DNA from: Chloroflexota bacterium
GTDB lineage: Bacteria > Chloroflexota > Dehalococcoidia > Bin125
DNA: 64,000 bases
Reading direction: 5' to 3'
Assembly: GCA_009838915.1 (NCBI GenBank)
Contig: VXQT01000006.1
Span: 1-64,000, forward strand
Part shown: positions 48,145 to 56,934 of the stretch, piece by piece
Layout: each line of letters opens with the position of its first letter
How positions within the stretch are numbered: the first letter of the stretch is position 1
Position numbers and translations under genes: made by a program
The notes under the pieces: generated by a model
Databases searched by the model: none
What the model was told of the DNA's origin: nothing
The model's input: only the letters and a program-made list of their open reading frames with translations

Positions 48145-48153
48145 GTGATCAGT

Positions 48154-49329
48154 CTACCCAGCGTCCGAGCCGGCCAGAGCGATCAGTGTCCGGGCGATGA
48201 CGCGCAGCGAGCGCGCGCGATCGGTCGGGTCGAACCACTCGCGGATGCTGTGCTGGTTGTCGGAGCGTCCGCCCCAGCTCATGGCAATGGCGGGGATGCC
48301 GGCGGCGATTGCGGCGTTAGCGTCGGTCGATGCGGCGATTAGTCGAGGCTGCAGACCTTCCGCTTCGAGTGCGGTTCGGGCGGCGCGCACCAGGTCGGAG
48401 TCGTCCGGCGTTGTGCCGGCGGGGCGATCTCCAATCCTGGTGACGATTGGGTCGAGTGCGCCCGCGGCCCGTCGTCGTAGCTCCTTGTCGTGGCCACGCT
48501 GGATGATCTCCAGCAGGTCGGCGTCGAGACGCTCAAGTTGGTCGGGCGACTCGCTGCGCAGGTCGACATCCATCTGGGCGAGCTCGGGGATGGCGTTGAC
48601 TGTCTCGCCGCCTTGGACGACGCCTACGTTGTAGGTAGTGCGGGGACTGCGCGGCAGCCGGATGTCGGCGAGGCGGTCGGATGCGGCGGCGAGCGCGAAG
48701 GCCGGGTTGTAGCGGCCGAAGTGCGCCCAGCTGTGGCCGCCGCTGCTGCGGAAGCGGACGTTGTAGCGGCGGGAGCCGATACCGCGATGCACGATCGCCG
48801 AGGCGTCGGAGTGATCGATGGTGATGAACACGCGGGCCGAACGTCCGAGGCGGGAGTTGCAGAAGTGACGCGCGCCGCGCAGATCACCGCGCCCTTCCTC
48901 GCCCACCGTGGCCAGGTAGAGCATGTGCCGCTCCGCCTTGGACCCGCTTAGCACACGGGCGACTGCAAGTACTGCTGCAAGGCCGGCCGCTGCATCGGAA
49001 ATGCCCGGCGCGTGGTACTCGCCTTCTGGAACGGCTTCACCGGCTCGATAAGGATTGGGTTGTCCGGGCCGGGCGACGGCTACGGGCTGATCGGCTCCGA
49101 ACACAGTGTCGAGGTGCGCGCTGAGCACGATGGGGTTGTTGACGGGGTCGGGATGCTGGGCAATCAGATTGCCGACTTCGTCTTGCTGGACGGAGAGACC
49201 GATGGCGGCCAGGCGGCGCTGGACCTCGTCCGCGCGATCCTGCTCCATGGCGGTCGGTGCGGGGATCTCGCAGATCGCGATCTGCTCCTCCAGGATCGCG
49301 TCCGCCTGCTGGTCAAATCCGGCGAGCAT
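48154..49329 (-). CDS. M20-family metallopeptidase/amidohydrolase
   Basis: 391 residues. The metal site has His and Asp in IVLSAHLDTVFGADQ and the catalytic Glu pair in LATVGEEGRGDLRGARHF. GHSWAHFGRYNPAFALAAA lies in the dimerisation lid. Substrates of the family are peptides, N-acyl amino acids or carbamoyl compounds; this one cannot be told. It shares one base with the peroxiredoxin gene (TAATG) and precedes the NifU-like gene by 9 bp. Confidence 0.9.
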   Translation of the reverse strand: MLAGFDQQADAILEEQIAICEIPAPTAMEQDRADEVQRRLAAIGLSVQQDEVGNLIAQHPDPVNNPIVLSAHLDTVFGADQPVAVARPGQPNPYRAGEAVPEGEYHAPGISDAAAGLAAVLAVARVLSGSKAERHMLYLATVGEEGRGDLRGARHFCNSRLGRSARVFITIDHSDASAIVHRGIGSRRYNVRFRSSGGHSWAHFGRYNPAFALAAASDRLADIRLPRSPRTTYNVGVVQGGETVNAIPELAQMDVDLRSESPDQLERLDADLLEIIQRGHDKELRRRAAGALDPIVTRIGDRPAGTTPDDSDLVRAARTALEAEGLQPRLIAASTDANAAIAAGIPAIAMSWGGRSDNQHSIREWFDPTDRARSLRVIARTLIALAGSDAG

Positions 49330-49760
49330 TAGATGTCCAGTCCCAGGGCCTGGAAGATGCGCTGATAGTCGTCGAGGTTGTTCGGTTGGTAGAAGGGAAT
49401 CGCAAGTCGGACGACGCCGTCGGCGTCGGCGACGAAGGCGGCCCGCTGGGCACGCTTGCTCGCCTCGTCGGTGACGCCGAATGCTCCCGCTGCCTCGAGG
49501 TCGGGATCGGAGAGCAGCGGAAAGGGCAGCAAGTGCTCGCGTTTGAACTGTTCCAACACATCGGGCGGGTCGCTTGAGATCGCCACGATCGAGGCGTCGA
49601 GTTCGAGGATCATCTCCTCGTCGTCGCGGAAGGCGCAGAGCTGTTGGGTACAGAGCGGCGTCTCGGCCTCGGTGTAGAACAGCACGAGCAACGGACCCGC
49701 GCCGAGATAGCTGCGCAGGTTGAGGCCGGTGTCGGGGAGCTGGTCGCCGGTTTCGATCAT
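49329..49760 (-). CDS. Peroxiredoxin, BCP/AhpC-TSA type
   Basis: 143 residues. The peroxidatic cysteine is Cys37 in TPLCTQQLCAFRDDE, and Cys42 five residues later can be the resolving cysteine, as in BCP proteins. LLVLFYTEAET precedes it. The family motif is usually PxxxTxxC. Here Thr30 lies in the expected position, while the residue just before C37 is Leu. It is coupled to midA and the M20 gene by overlaps. Confidence 0.88.
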   Translation of the reverse strand: MIETGDQLPDTGLNLRSYLGAGPLLVLFYTEAETPLCTQQLCAFRDDEEMILELDASIVAISSDPPDVLEQFKREHLLPFPLLSDPDLEAAGAFGVTDEASKRAQRAAFVADADGVVRLAIPFYQPNNLDDYQRIFQALGLDI

Positions 49761-50887
49761 TGCGACGCCCAGCCCGGCAAGGGTGGAAGTTCCCCTCGCG
49801 TGAAGCCGAGCACGGCGATCCGCCCCAACCCGGCAGGATCGGTCAGCGTCTCAACAGCGCGGCGGGCGGCGAGATAGGCGGCCTTGTCTCCGTCGGCATC
49901 GGCGACCGCTGGCAGCGCCGCCGCGCCCAATTGGTGCAACCACACGGACTGGGTCAGCTCCGGCATTGGCTGCAGTCCAGCGGCCTGTGCGCTCTCGGTT
50001 ACCTGGTCAATGTCGATGTGGCACGTAATGTCTTGTTCGCCGGGATGCGTGAGCGGATCGTCGCCCGCCACGTGTTTGCGGAAGGTCATCAGCGTTCCGT
50101 CCCGCCGCCACGGCGCGTAGAGTCGATCGCGTCGGTAGCCGTAGTCGAAGAGCAGCAGCAGGCCCCGTTCTGCGACCGTCCGACTGAGCGTGCTGACAAT
50201 CTCGCCGCGTTCGGGAGCAACCTCGGCGACCAGCCCGTCGGCAGGCGCGACATCGCGCACGGTCTCGAGCAACCGCTCATTGTCGAGCGCTCGTGAGCAG
50301 AGCCGGAAGCCGGATTCGGGGGAGTACTCGACATAACGTTCTCGCCAGTGTCCGTCTTCGAATCCGAGCAGGTGAACTGGCACGGCGTCGAGCAGCTCAT
50401 TGGCGAAGACGAACTGATGACCGGTCCCGAGGTGGGAGATCGCCGGCAAATGGGCAACGCCAGAGAAGTGGGCGAGCCGTCGGCGCTGTGAGTCGGCGGC
50501 CTGGTCGTCGGTTTCGACCAGGGTGTATTCGATCGCGTCGAGCAGCTCGGGATCCCTCGCGCCGATATGGCTGAGCATCGACTCGGCCAGCGCGCCTGTT
50601 CCTGGGCCAACTTCAGCCACAGACATCGCGCTGGGTCGGCCCAGCGAGTACCAGAGTTCGCCAAGCAAGTGTCCAAGCGCTGCGCCGAAGAGCGGATGCA
50701 CTTCGGGACTGGTGAGGAAGTCGCCTTCGCGTCCGACGGTTGGTTGGCCGCGTCGGTAGTAACCGAGTTCGTGGTGATAGAGACAGACATCCATCCAGTC
50801 GCGGAAACTGATTGGCCCGTCACGGCGGATGCGCTTGGCGAGGCTGCGCGCGAGCGGGGTGTCGGGCGTCGCCCGAACGGCGCTCAT
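49757..50887 (-). CDS. MidA/NDUFAF7-like SAM-dependent methyltransferase
   Basis: 376 residues from the ATG at 50887; an ATG at 50929 would add 14 residues. RDWMDVCLYHHELGYYRRGQ, GDFLTSPEVHPLFGAALGHL and the SAM-binding VAEVGPGTGALAESMLSHIG are typical of the MidA family, which methylates an arginine of respiratory complex I in mitochondria. HIDIDQVTESAQAAGL follows in the second half. The bacterial target is not known. It is the first gene of a tight operon with a peroxiredoxin and Fe-S/molybdenum genes. Confidence 0.9.
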   Translation of the reverse strand: MSAVRATPDTPLARSLAKRIRRDGPISFRDWMDVCLYHHELGYYRRGQPTVGREGDFLTSPEVHPLFGAALGHLLGELWYSLGRPSAMSVAEVGPGTGALAESMLSHIGARDPELLDAIEYTLVETDDQAADSQRRRLAHFSGVAHLPAISHLGTGHQFVFANELLDAVPVHLLGFEDGHWRERYVEYSPESGFRLCSRALDNERLLETVRDVAPADGLVAEVAPERGEIVSTLSRTVAERGLLLLFDYGYRRDRLYAPWRRDGTLMTFRKHVAGDDPLTHPGEQDITCHIDIDQVTESAQAAGLQPMPELTQSVWLHQLGAAALPAVADADGDKAAYLAARRAVETLTDPAGLGRIAVLGFTRGELPPLPGWASQ

Positions 50888-51020
50888 CGGATCAAACGTG
50901 GCTGAGCCGCGCAGGGACAGCGGAGACATGTGTCGAGTATACGAACGACCGCCCCGGCGGATGCCGAGGCGGTCGTGGTTGGGTTGCGTTCCGCAGGCTG
51001 TGCGGGCGCGCTTGCCCGGG

Positions 51021-51542
51021 CTACTCGCCGGGGACTCCGAGCACCGTCACGCTGACGCGGCGGTCGCGCGATTCGTCGAGTTCGACCAGGAATATGGACT
51101 GGAACTCGCCGATGTGCAGATCGCCGCTGAGCACGGGAATAGTCTCGGAAGTGCCCAGCATCATGTGTTGGACATGCGAGTGGCCGTTCTCGGGCTCGTT
51201 CTCGTGCATGTTGACGGTGCGGATCTCGAAGTCGTTGTGCCGGTAGTAGATCTCCGGCGGACCCCACGCGATCAGGCGATCGCGCAGGTCATCGAGGAGC
51301 AGTGGTTCGTGCTCCTGCAGGATGATGGCAGCGGTCGTGTGCTGCGAGAACACCGAGACCTGCCCAAAGCCGACACCAGAGCGATGCACGATCTCGCGCA
51401 CCTCTTCGGTGATGTCACGGAACGACGGACCATCTTCGGTGCGATACCGGAGTTCGTCATGGATGTGACGGAAGGCGTTGGCAGGCACTTCGCTGTTCGA
51501 CACAGCCCCATTGACACTGCGCAGGGCTGTTGCGTTGGCCAT
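51021..51542 (-). CDS. YjbQ-family protein (UPF0047)
   Basis: 173 residues from the ATG at 51542, which has AAAGGGGA just upstream; the reading up to 51716 is Arg-rich and unconserved. FSQHTTAAIILQEHEPLLLD, IYYRHND, HENEPENGHSHVQHMMLGTS and LHIGEFQSIFLVELDESRDR carry the conserved His, Asp and Glu positions. YjbQ proteins show weak thiamine-phosphate synthase-type activity, but their real role is unclear. It stands alone on the minus strand. Confidence 0.9.
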   Translation of the reverse strand: MANATALRSVNGAVSNSEVPANAFRHIHDELRYRTEDGPSFRDITEEVREIVHRSGVGFGQVSVFSQHTTAAIILQEHEPLLLDDLRDRLIAWGPPEIYYRHNDFEIRTVNMHENEPENGHSHVQHMMLGTSETIPVLSGDLHIGEFQSIFLVELDESRDRRVSVTVLGVPGE

Positions 51543-51755
51543 TCCCCTTTGGTTTCCCAGGCTGCGAGATGATCGGATGAAGAATGAAGACCGGAGCGTC
51601 GGTTGCAGCATTCCCGACGACCGCCACGTCTGAATATAGCGGAAAACCGTTCGCCGCTGCTCACGGAGTCCACATCGGATAGCCGGCCTGCGGGCGTTTG
51701 TGACTTCGTGCGTCATCTCGCCTAAGCGATTGGGGACGCGCCAGGCGGCTGGATG

Positions 51756-52628
51756 TCAGTGGCTGCCTTCGGCGATTCGCACGCGGACGCGTTCAATGAA
51801 CTCGGCGACGCGCTCTGAGTCCGGCGCGTCGGCGGCGTGTTCGTGGTACTGCTGCAGGTCGTCGAGCGCTTCGATGAACTGGCCGGTCTGGTAGCAGAGC
51901 AGGCCGCGATCACGGCGGTCCTCCAGCGACCAGGGCGAGAGGGCGAGCAGGAAGTCGGTGGCGGAGATCGCCGCCTGGTAGTCGCGCTTGCGGACAGCGG
52001 CGCCCTTGAGATTGGTCAGGATGCGCTGCAGCATCTGCCGCTTGGTGACCGCCGCGAGAAACGACTCCGGCTCGGGTCCGACGCCGCGGTGCATGGCGTT
52101 CAGTCGCTCGAAGAGCGCATCGCGATCGATCTCGCGGCCGCCGCGGAACGGGTCCAGGAAGTGTTCTCGGCCATCGTCCGGATCGTGATACTTGACGATG
52201 AAGTGGAACGGCGCGCCGACGCCCTGCAGTTCCAACCCCACGCGCCTGCCGACCTCGATCATCAGCACCGCCAGCGTAATCGGCATGCCACGGCCGTTCT
52301 CGAGCGTGGCATGCAGGCAGCAGTTGTCTGGCTCGTAGTAGGTGTCTGTGTCGCCGCGGAACCCACGCTCTTCGAAGAGAACCGCGCAGAGTCGCTCGAT
52401 TCTCGACGAAACGGACGCGGCCGTGTCGGCTCGAGCTTCGCCGGCAAGCTGTTCCAGGCGGGTCAGCGCCTCGAGCTGGTCGAATGCCGGATCGACGATT
52501 CGACCGATCAACAGGCAACAGAGATCGAGCCGGATCGCCTGAGGATTGCCCCGGGCGAGCGCGCCGAATTGCCGAGCCAGGCGTAGTTCGTCAGGTTTTA
52601 CTAAACGTTGCGTCAATTCGTCGGCCAT
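51756..52628 (-). CDS. SirB1-like transglutaminase-fold protein
   Basis: 290 residues. FEERGFRGDTDTYYEPDNCC, LENGRGMPITLAVLMIEVGR and GVGAPFHFIVKYHDP are the conserved SirB1 (DUF2380-like transglutaminase) blocks. The last 90 residues look like TPR-type helices (RDRGLLCYQTGQFIEALDDL). The family has no firmly established function. It is divergent from the GltD-like gene. Confidence 0.88.
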   Translation of the reverse strand: MADELTQRLVKPDELRLARQFGALARGNPQAIRLDLCCLLIGRIVDPAFDQLEALTRLEQLAGEARADTAASVSSRIERLCAVLFEERGFRGDTDTYYEPDNCCLHATLENGRGMPITLAVLMIEVGRRVGLELQGVGAPFHFIVKYHDPDDGREHFLDPFRGGREIDRDALFERLNAMHRGVGPEPESFLAAVTKRQMLQRILTNLKGAAVRKRDYQAAISATDFLLALSPWSLEDRRDRGLLCYQTGQFIEALDDLQQYHEHAADAPDSERVAEFIERVRVRIAEGSH

Positions 52629-52644
52629 GATTCGAGGCTAGCAG

Positions 52645-52672
52645 CCGACAACCGGGTCTTGAGCCGTATGAT
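52645..52672 (+). promoter_or_regulatory. Possible promoter for the GltD-like gene
   Basis: CCGACA at 52645-52650 and TATGAT at 52667-52672 with a 16-bp spacer match sigma-70-type -35 (4 of 6) and -10 (5 of 6) boxes. The GTG start lies 33 bp after the -10 box. It sits in the divergent gap between the SirB1 and GltD-like genes. Confidence 0.4.
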
Positions 52673-52704
52673 GGAGGAGAGTCGCACGGTTCAGAGCGAG
52701 AGGC

Positions 52705-54258
52705 GTGTTGGCTGAGATGCCGGACGAGACGACGGAATCCAGCAGTGACGAGCCGGAACAGCCGGCCCCACGAGCAGAGACAGACAGGCCGAAGCGGACG
52801 CGGAAGCAGCAACTGACGAGCGCCGGGCAGCCCATTGACCGCCGGCAGCGGCTGCGGATCCCGCCGCATCATGTGACCAAGCAGACGCCGCACGACCGGG
52901 TCCGCAACTGGGACGAGGTGTACTTCGGCTACACCGCCGGACCGGCGATGTTCGAGGCGCAGCGCTGCATCCAGTGTCCGGCTGCGCCGTGCACGGTGGC
53001 CTGTCCGATCGACAACGACATTCCCGGCGCGCTGGCCTACCTGGAGCTGGGCAAGCTGGCCGATGCCGCGGCGGTGTTCCGGCAGACATCGGAGATGCCC
53101 GAGCTGTGCGGCCGCTTGTGTCCGCAGGAGGCGCTGTGCGAGGGCGTCTGCGTGATCGCAAAGAATGCCAAACCAGTGGCGATTGGCAAGCTTGAGGCCT
53201 TCCTAGGCGACTGGGACCGCAAGCAACGAGGCGGCTTTCCTGTGCCCACTCCGTCGCAGGAGAGTGGACAGCGGGTGGCGGTGGTCGGCGCGGGCCCGGC
53301 GGGATTGGCCGTGGCCGAGCAGATGCGGGCAGCCGGTCATGGCGTGACGGTGTTCGACGCCTGGCCAGCCGCAGGCGGTGTGCTGCGCTACGGCATTCCC
53401 AACTTCAAGACGGCGAAGGACATCGTGGACGAGAAGGCCGAGGCGCTCTGCCAGGCTGGAGTCCGATTCCAGTTCGAGACGCGCGTCGGCGTTGACATCG
53501 GCTGGGCGGAGCTGTCGCAGTACGACGCGGTGTTCCTGGGACATGGGGCGAGCGTGGGCAAACGGCTGGGACTGGACGGAGAGCGGCTGCCCCGGGTCTA
53601 CAGCGCCACCGAGTTCCTGGTCCGGGCGAATCTCGACGATGACATGCTGCCCGCGGCGCTGCGCTCGACGCCGGATGTGGGCCGCAGCGTGGTCGTGGTC
53701 GGCGGCGGGGATACGTCAATGGACTGCGTGCGCTCGGCGATCCGGCTGGGCGCCGAGCAGGTGACCTTGCTCTACCGCCGCACCGAGAACGAGATGCTGG
53801 GCCGCGAGGAGGAACGTCGCCACGCTCGCGAGGAGGGCGTGATCTTCGAGTACCTGACCACGCCGGTCGGGCTGATCGAGCAGGACGGCGCTGTCGTTGG
53901 CGTCGAGTGCGTACGCATGAGCCTGGGTGAAGCGGACGCGAGCGGGCGGCGTCGCCCCGCGCCGCTGCCCGGCTCGGAGTTTGTGATTGACTGCGACGCG
54001 TTTGTCGTCGCAGTGGGCTACGACGTGGGCCGGGACGTGTACGGCGACTCGGGCATCGACGTCAATGACTGGGGCGAAGTGATCGTTGACCAGTTCGGCC
54101 GCACCTCGCAGCCCGGGGTCTTCGCCGGCGGGGACAACGTGATCGGCGCCGATCTGGTGGTGACCGCCCTGGCGGGCGCGCACGAGGCGATCCCGACAAT
54201 GCTTGACTACCTACAGGAACTACAGGCCGAACGCTCGATGGCGATGGCGGCCGGCTAA
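52705..54258 (+). CDS. GltD-like NADPH oxidoreductase (glutamate synthase small-subunit family)
   Basis: 517 residues, GTG start; the usual GltD length is about 470-490. The N-terminal 60 residues are a charged linker. The Fe-S domain has RCIQCPAAPCTVACPIDNDI and LCGRLCPQEALCEGVC. FAD-binding VAVVGAGPAGLAVAEQMRAA and NADPH-binding SVVVVGGGDTSMDCVRSA follow, with VFAGGDNVIGADLVVTALAG at the end. It moves electrons from NADPH to a partner. The usual large GltB subunit is not nearby, so it could serve another acceptor. Confidence 0.92.
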   Translation: MLAEMPDETTESSSDEPEQPAPRAETDRPKRTRKQQLTSAGQPIDRRQRLRIPPHHVTKQTPHDRVRNWDEVYFGYTAGPAMFEAQRCIQCPAAPCTVACPIDNDIPGALAYLELGKLADAAAVFRQTSEMPELCGRLCPQEALCEGVCVIAKNAKPVAIGKLEAFLGDWDRKQRGGFPVPTPSQESGQRVAVVGAGPAGLAVAEQMRAAGHGVTVFDAWPAAGGVLRYGIPNFKTAKDIVDEKAEALCQAGVRFQFETRVGVDIGWAELSQYDAVFLGHGASVGKRLGLDGERLPRVYSATEFLVRANLDDDMLPAALRSTPDVGRSVVVVGGGDTSMDCVRSAIRLGAEQVTLLYRRTENEMLGREEERRHAREEGVIFEYLTTPVGLIEQDGAVVGVECVRMSLGEADASGRRRPAPLPGSEFVIDCDAFVVAVGYDVGRDVYGDSGIDVNDWGEVIVDQFGRTSQPGVFAGGDNVIGADLVVTALAGAHEAIPTMLDYLQELQAERSMAMAAG

Positions 54259-54273
54259 CGGAGGCGTCCGCCT

Positions 54274-54720
54274 TTACTCGGCCGGGGAGCAGCCCGGTGC
54301 GCCGGGGATGTCGACCTCGGCCACGATTTCCTCGGCGGCGTTACGGCAGAGGACGACCTCGGCCTCTCGATCCTGGCGTGGGTTGCTGAGCTGGTGGATC
54401 GATCTCGGCGGGACGTAGAGGAAGTCGCCGCTCTCGCAGCGGTGGACGTGCTCGAGTTGCTCGCCGTAGGCCATCTCAACCGGACCCTGCAGGATGTAGA
54501 TTGCGGTCTCGCAGTTGACGTGCCAGTGCGGCGTGGAATACATCCCCGGGGGAATCTTCTGCCGAGTCATGAAGACCTGGCTTGAACCAGAGAGATCGCC
54601 CGAGACGCCGAACTGAATCGACATGCCGGAGCGATGGTTGGACCAGTCGGCGTCGGCGCCGTTCGTCATGACGATGACTTCGTCAAGCGGTCCGTCGGCG
54701 TCATGCGGTTGCTCGGTCAT
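54274..54720 (-). CDS. Cupin-domain protein
   Basis: 148 residues from the ATG at 54720. The two cupin motifs are TPHWHVNCETAIYILQGPVE (HxH and Glu ligands) and GDFLYVPPRSIHQLSN (His ligand), so a single metal-binding barrel is expected. Substrate unknown. It is convergent with the GltD-like gene over 15 bp. Confidence 0.88.
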   Translation of the reverse strand: MTEQPHDADGPLDEVIVMTNGADADWSNHRSGMSIQFGVSGDLSGSSQVFMTRQKIPPGMYSTPHWHVNCETAIYILQGPVEMAYGEQLEHVHRCESGDFLYVPPRSIHQLSNPRQDREAEVVLCRNAAEEIVAEVDIPGAPGCSPAE

Positions 54721-54832
54721 TGAGACATGCTCCACCGGATGCGGGCTGGGTGCTCGAAAGATACGCAGTGACAATATCAGCAAGGTCCGCCGAACATCCG
54801 CCCGGTGAAGCGTGCGAGCGGGTCGCGAGTCG

Positions 54833-56197
54833 TTAGCTCGGTGGACCGATGCTGTGCGCCCAGTCGTCGACCAGCCAGCGGCCGCCGAGTTGGATCAGCT
54901 CGAAGCGCATCCAGTCGTCCTCGCTGAACTGGAAGTAGACGCGGCCTCGAGCCGAGTGCAGCACGTCTCCGAACGCAACGGATTGCAGGATCTCACCGCC
55001 GAGGTCGATCGATTGGATCTTCTGAACGTCGCGGCCTACGTCGTCGGCGTTGTCCCAGCCCCAGATCGTGAGGGCTTCGGGACCGGCCAGCGCGAGGATT
55101 GTGAGCGTGTCGCCGCCACGCAGCGCTTCGAGGAAGGTCAGCGCCGCGGCCGCAAGGTCGCCTGCGACCGCTTCGTTGACGGCGTTAGTCGGCAGTCCGG
55201 TTTCAACCGTCACCCGGTAGGCGCCGATCAGCTGGCGCTGGCCGACCTTGTTCGAGGCGGGCCAGACTTCGAGACGCCAGAGCCCTGCCTCGTCGGCGGT
55301 GAAGTAAATCTCGGAGTCCAGCCCGTGACCGCCATCGTCGTCGATCTGGAGCAGATCACCGCTCGGCTGGAAGAGCTGGGCGAATACATCAACGCCGGTG
55401 TCGCCGTCGACGAGGACGAACACCTGCTGGCCCTGTTCGACCTGGAACTCGAACACGTCGACATCGCCGGGCGCGTTGAGCCGACCGTCGGCGCTGGAGC
55501 CGACGGCGATGATGGCGTTGTCATCGTCCGCGCCGATAGTGATGGTCTGGGCCTGGATGATGAAGTCGCCCCGGCTGTTGGAGTCGAACGGTTGCACGCG
55601 GATGAACTGCAGTCCCTCGGTGGGCACCTGGGCGATCAGCAGGGAGTCGCGGTTGGTGGTCGAGAGATCGTCATTGACGGCGATTTCGACTCCCTCGGGG
55701 TCGAGCAAGGTGACGACCGGATCCATTCCGTCTTTGCCGTCCACGAAGATACGCAGCCATGCGCTGGCGGCGGCCTGGAAGCGGAAGGTGCGCTCCGTTT
55801 CGTCGGGCCCGATCGTCGAGGTGAAGAGCTCGCCGTCCAGCAGCGTGTCACGGTCGGGATCGCTCACCGGTTGTTCGGTCTGCGATTCCTGGCCCTGTTC
55901 GGGAGCATCCTGTTCGGCTGCCTCGCTCTGTTGCGGTTCTGCCTGCTCCTGCGCGGGGGCGGCCTGTTGGTCAGGCTGTGATTCGGACTGCTGCTCTGCG
56001 GCGTCGATCGGCTGCGCCTGCTGCTCTGTCTGAGTGGCGGCGGCCGCCTGGTCGGCCTGCTGGGTCTGCTCGGCTTGCTGGGTGTCGGTAGAGTCGGGGC
56101 TATCGTCGCCGCAGGCTGCGGCGAACGCGGAAAGGAGAGCAAGTCCGAGGGTGAAGGCGAGCAGGGTTCGAGGCCCACGCATAAGTCTGCGACGCAT
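54833..56197 (-). CDS. Lipoprotein with Q/E-rich linker and two pre-peptidase-like domains
   Basis: 454 residues from the ATG at 56197. A Arg-rich start and hydrophobic leader end in lipobox AFAAAC with Cys29. Then comes about 90 residues of Q/A/E-rich low complexity. Two beta-sandwich repeats follow, with FRFQAAASAWLRIFVDGKDG and VFEFQVEQGQQVFVLVDGDT as matching strands; they resemble PPC-type domains often found C-terminal of secreted peptidases. A last domain after about 340 looks like an NTF2-like fold. It is probably surface-exposed, with unknown function. Confidence 0.83.
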   Translation of the reverse strand: MRRRLMRGPRTLLAFTLGLALLSAFAAACGDDSPDSTDTQQAEQTQQADQAAAATQTEQQAQPIDAAEQQSESQPDQQAAPAQEQAEPQQSEAAEQDAPEQGQESQTEQPVSDPDRDTLLDGELFTSTIGPDETERTFRFQAAASAWLRIFVDGKDGMDPVVTLLDPEGVEIAVNDDLSTTNRDSLLIAQVPTEGLQFIRVQPFDSNSRGDFIIQAQTITIGADDDNAIIAVGSSADGRLNAPGDVDVFEFQVEQGQQVFVLVDGDTGVDVFAQLFQPSGDLLQIDDDGGHGLDSEIYFTADEAGLWRLEVWPASNKVGQRQLIGAYRVTVETGLPTNAVNEAVAGDLAAAALTFLEALRGGDTLTILALAGPEALTIWGWDNADDVGRDVQKIQSIDLGGEILQSVAFGDVLHSARGRVYFQFSEDDWMRFELIQLGGRWLVDDWAHSIGPPS

Positions 56198-56341
56198 AAT
56201 GTCTACCAATCCCGACCGCCTCACAATCACTATAGGAGCATACGGGGCGAGCGGATGAACGGTTGCTCAACCGATTGAACGCTGATTCATGCTGTGGATA
56301 TACTCGACGCAGGTTGCACCGGGAGCGCAGAGGAGCCGGTA

Positions 56342-56839
56342 GTGGCATACGACATCGTAGAAACCTGCATCGGCTGTACTGCCTGCACGAATCGCTGTCC
56401 GACCAATGCGATCTGGGGCGAACGCAACGCGATCCACTACATCGATCCGGCGCTCTGCATCGATTGCGGCGCTTGCGGCGCGGTTTGCCCGGTCGAGTGC
56501 ATTCTCGACGAGGATGGGGACATCTGCCGCAAGTTTGCGAAGAAGGAGTGGCCCAAGGCAGAGGTCGATGCGGACAAGTGCATTGGCTCGGGCTGCGAAA
56601 TCTGCATCAACGTCTGCCCCTTCGACGCGCTGGAGCTGGACTTCACCGACGCCGCTTCCGACTTCTTCGGCCAGGCGGTCGTGATCGAGAAGAACTGCAC
56701 GGGTTGCAGGTTGTGCGAGCAGTCCTGCGGCTGGGACGCCGTCCACATTTTCCCGCGTCGCCCGATGCTGAAGAAGCTCCACTACCCCGACGACAAGCCG
56801 ACGCCGGGCCAGGAGAAGTTCCTCCGTACCCGGGCCTGA
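56342..56839 (+). CDS. Ferredoxin-like protein with four 4Fe-4S motifs
   Basis: 165 residues from the GTG at 56342, which has GAGGAG 6 bp upstream. A GTG at 56294 would add 16 residues. Cys motifs C-x2-C-x2-C-x3-C at 9-19, 39-49 and 119-129, and C-x4-C-x2-C-x3-C at 80-92, suggest four [4Fe-4S] clusters. Pro follows the first, second and third. Electron carrier role is likely, and the partner is unknown; the GltD-like enzyme 2 kb upstream is one possibility. Confidence 0.9.
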   Translation: MAYDIVETCIGCTACTNRCPTNAIWGERNAIHYIDPALCIDCGACGAVCPVECILDEDGDICRKFAKKEWPKAEVDADKCIGSGCEICINVCPFDALELDFTDAASDFFGQAVVIEKNCTGCRLCEQSCGWDAVHIFPRRPMLKKLHYPDDKPTPGQEKFLRTRA

Positions 56840-56862
56840 TCGAACCGGCGCAATCCTCCCGA

Positions 56863-56910
56863 TCCCCTCTCCCCCCGCGAGGCGCGAGGAGATGCCGAAG
56901 GCAGAGGGGG
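56863..56910 (-). repeat. GC-rich foldable repeat, copy D (inverted)
   Basis: Read on the minus strand it is CCCCTCT-GCC-TTC-GGC-ATCT followed by a CCTCGCG/CGCGGGGGG arm and AGAGGGGA. It is the most degenerate of the four copies. It lies between the convergent ferredoxin and ABC binding-protein genes. Confidence 0.8.
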
Positions 56911-56934
56911 CGGCCGGTGGGTGCTCGCGAGCGT

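Noticed and set aside
51543-51716. Longer YjbQ protein starting at 51716
   Set aside because: The first 58 residues are Arg/Ser-rich and unlike the family; the ATG at 51542 has its own ribosome-binding site.
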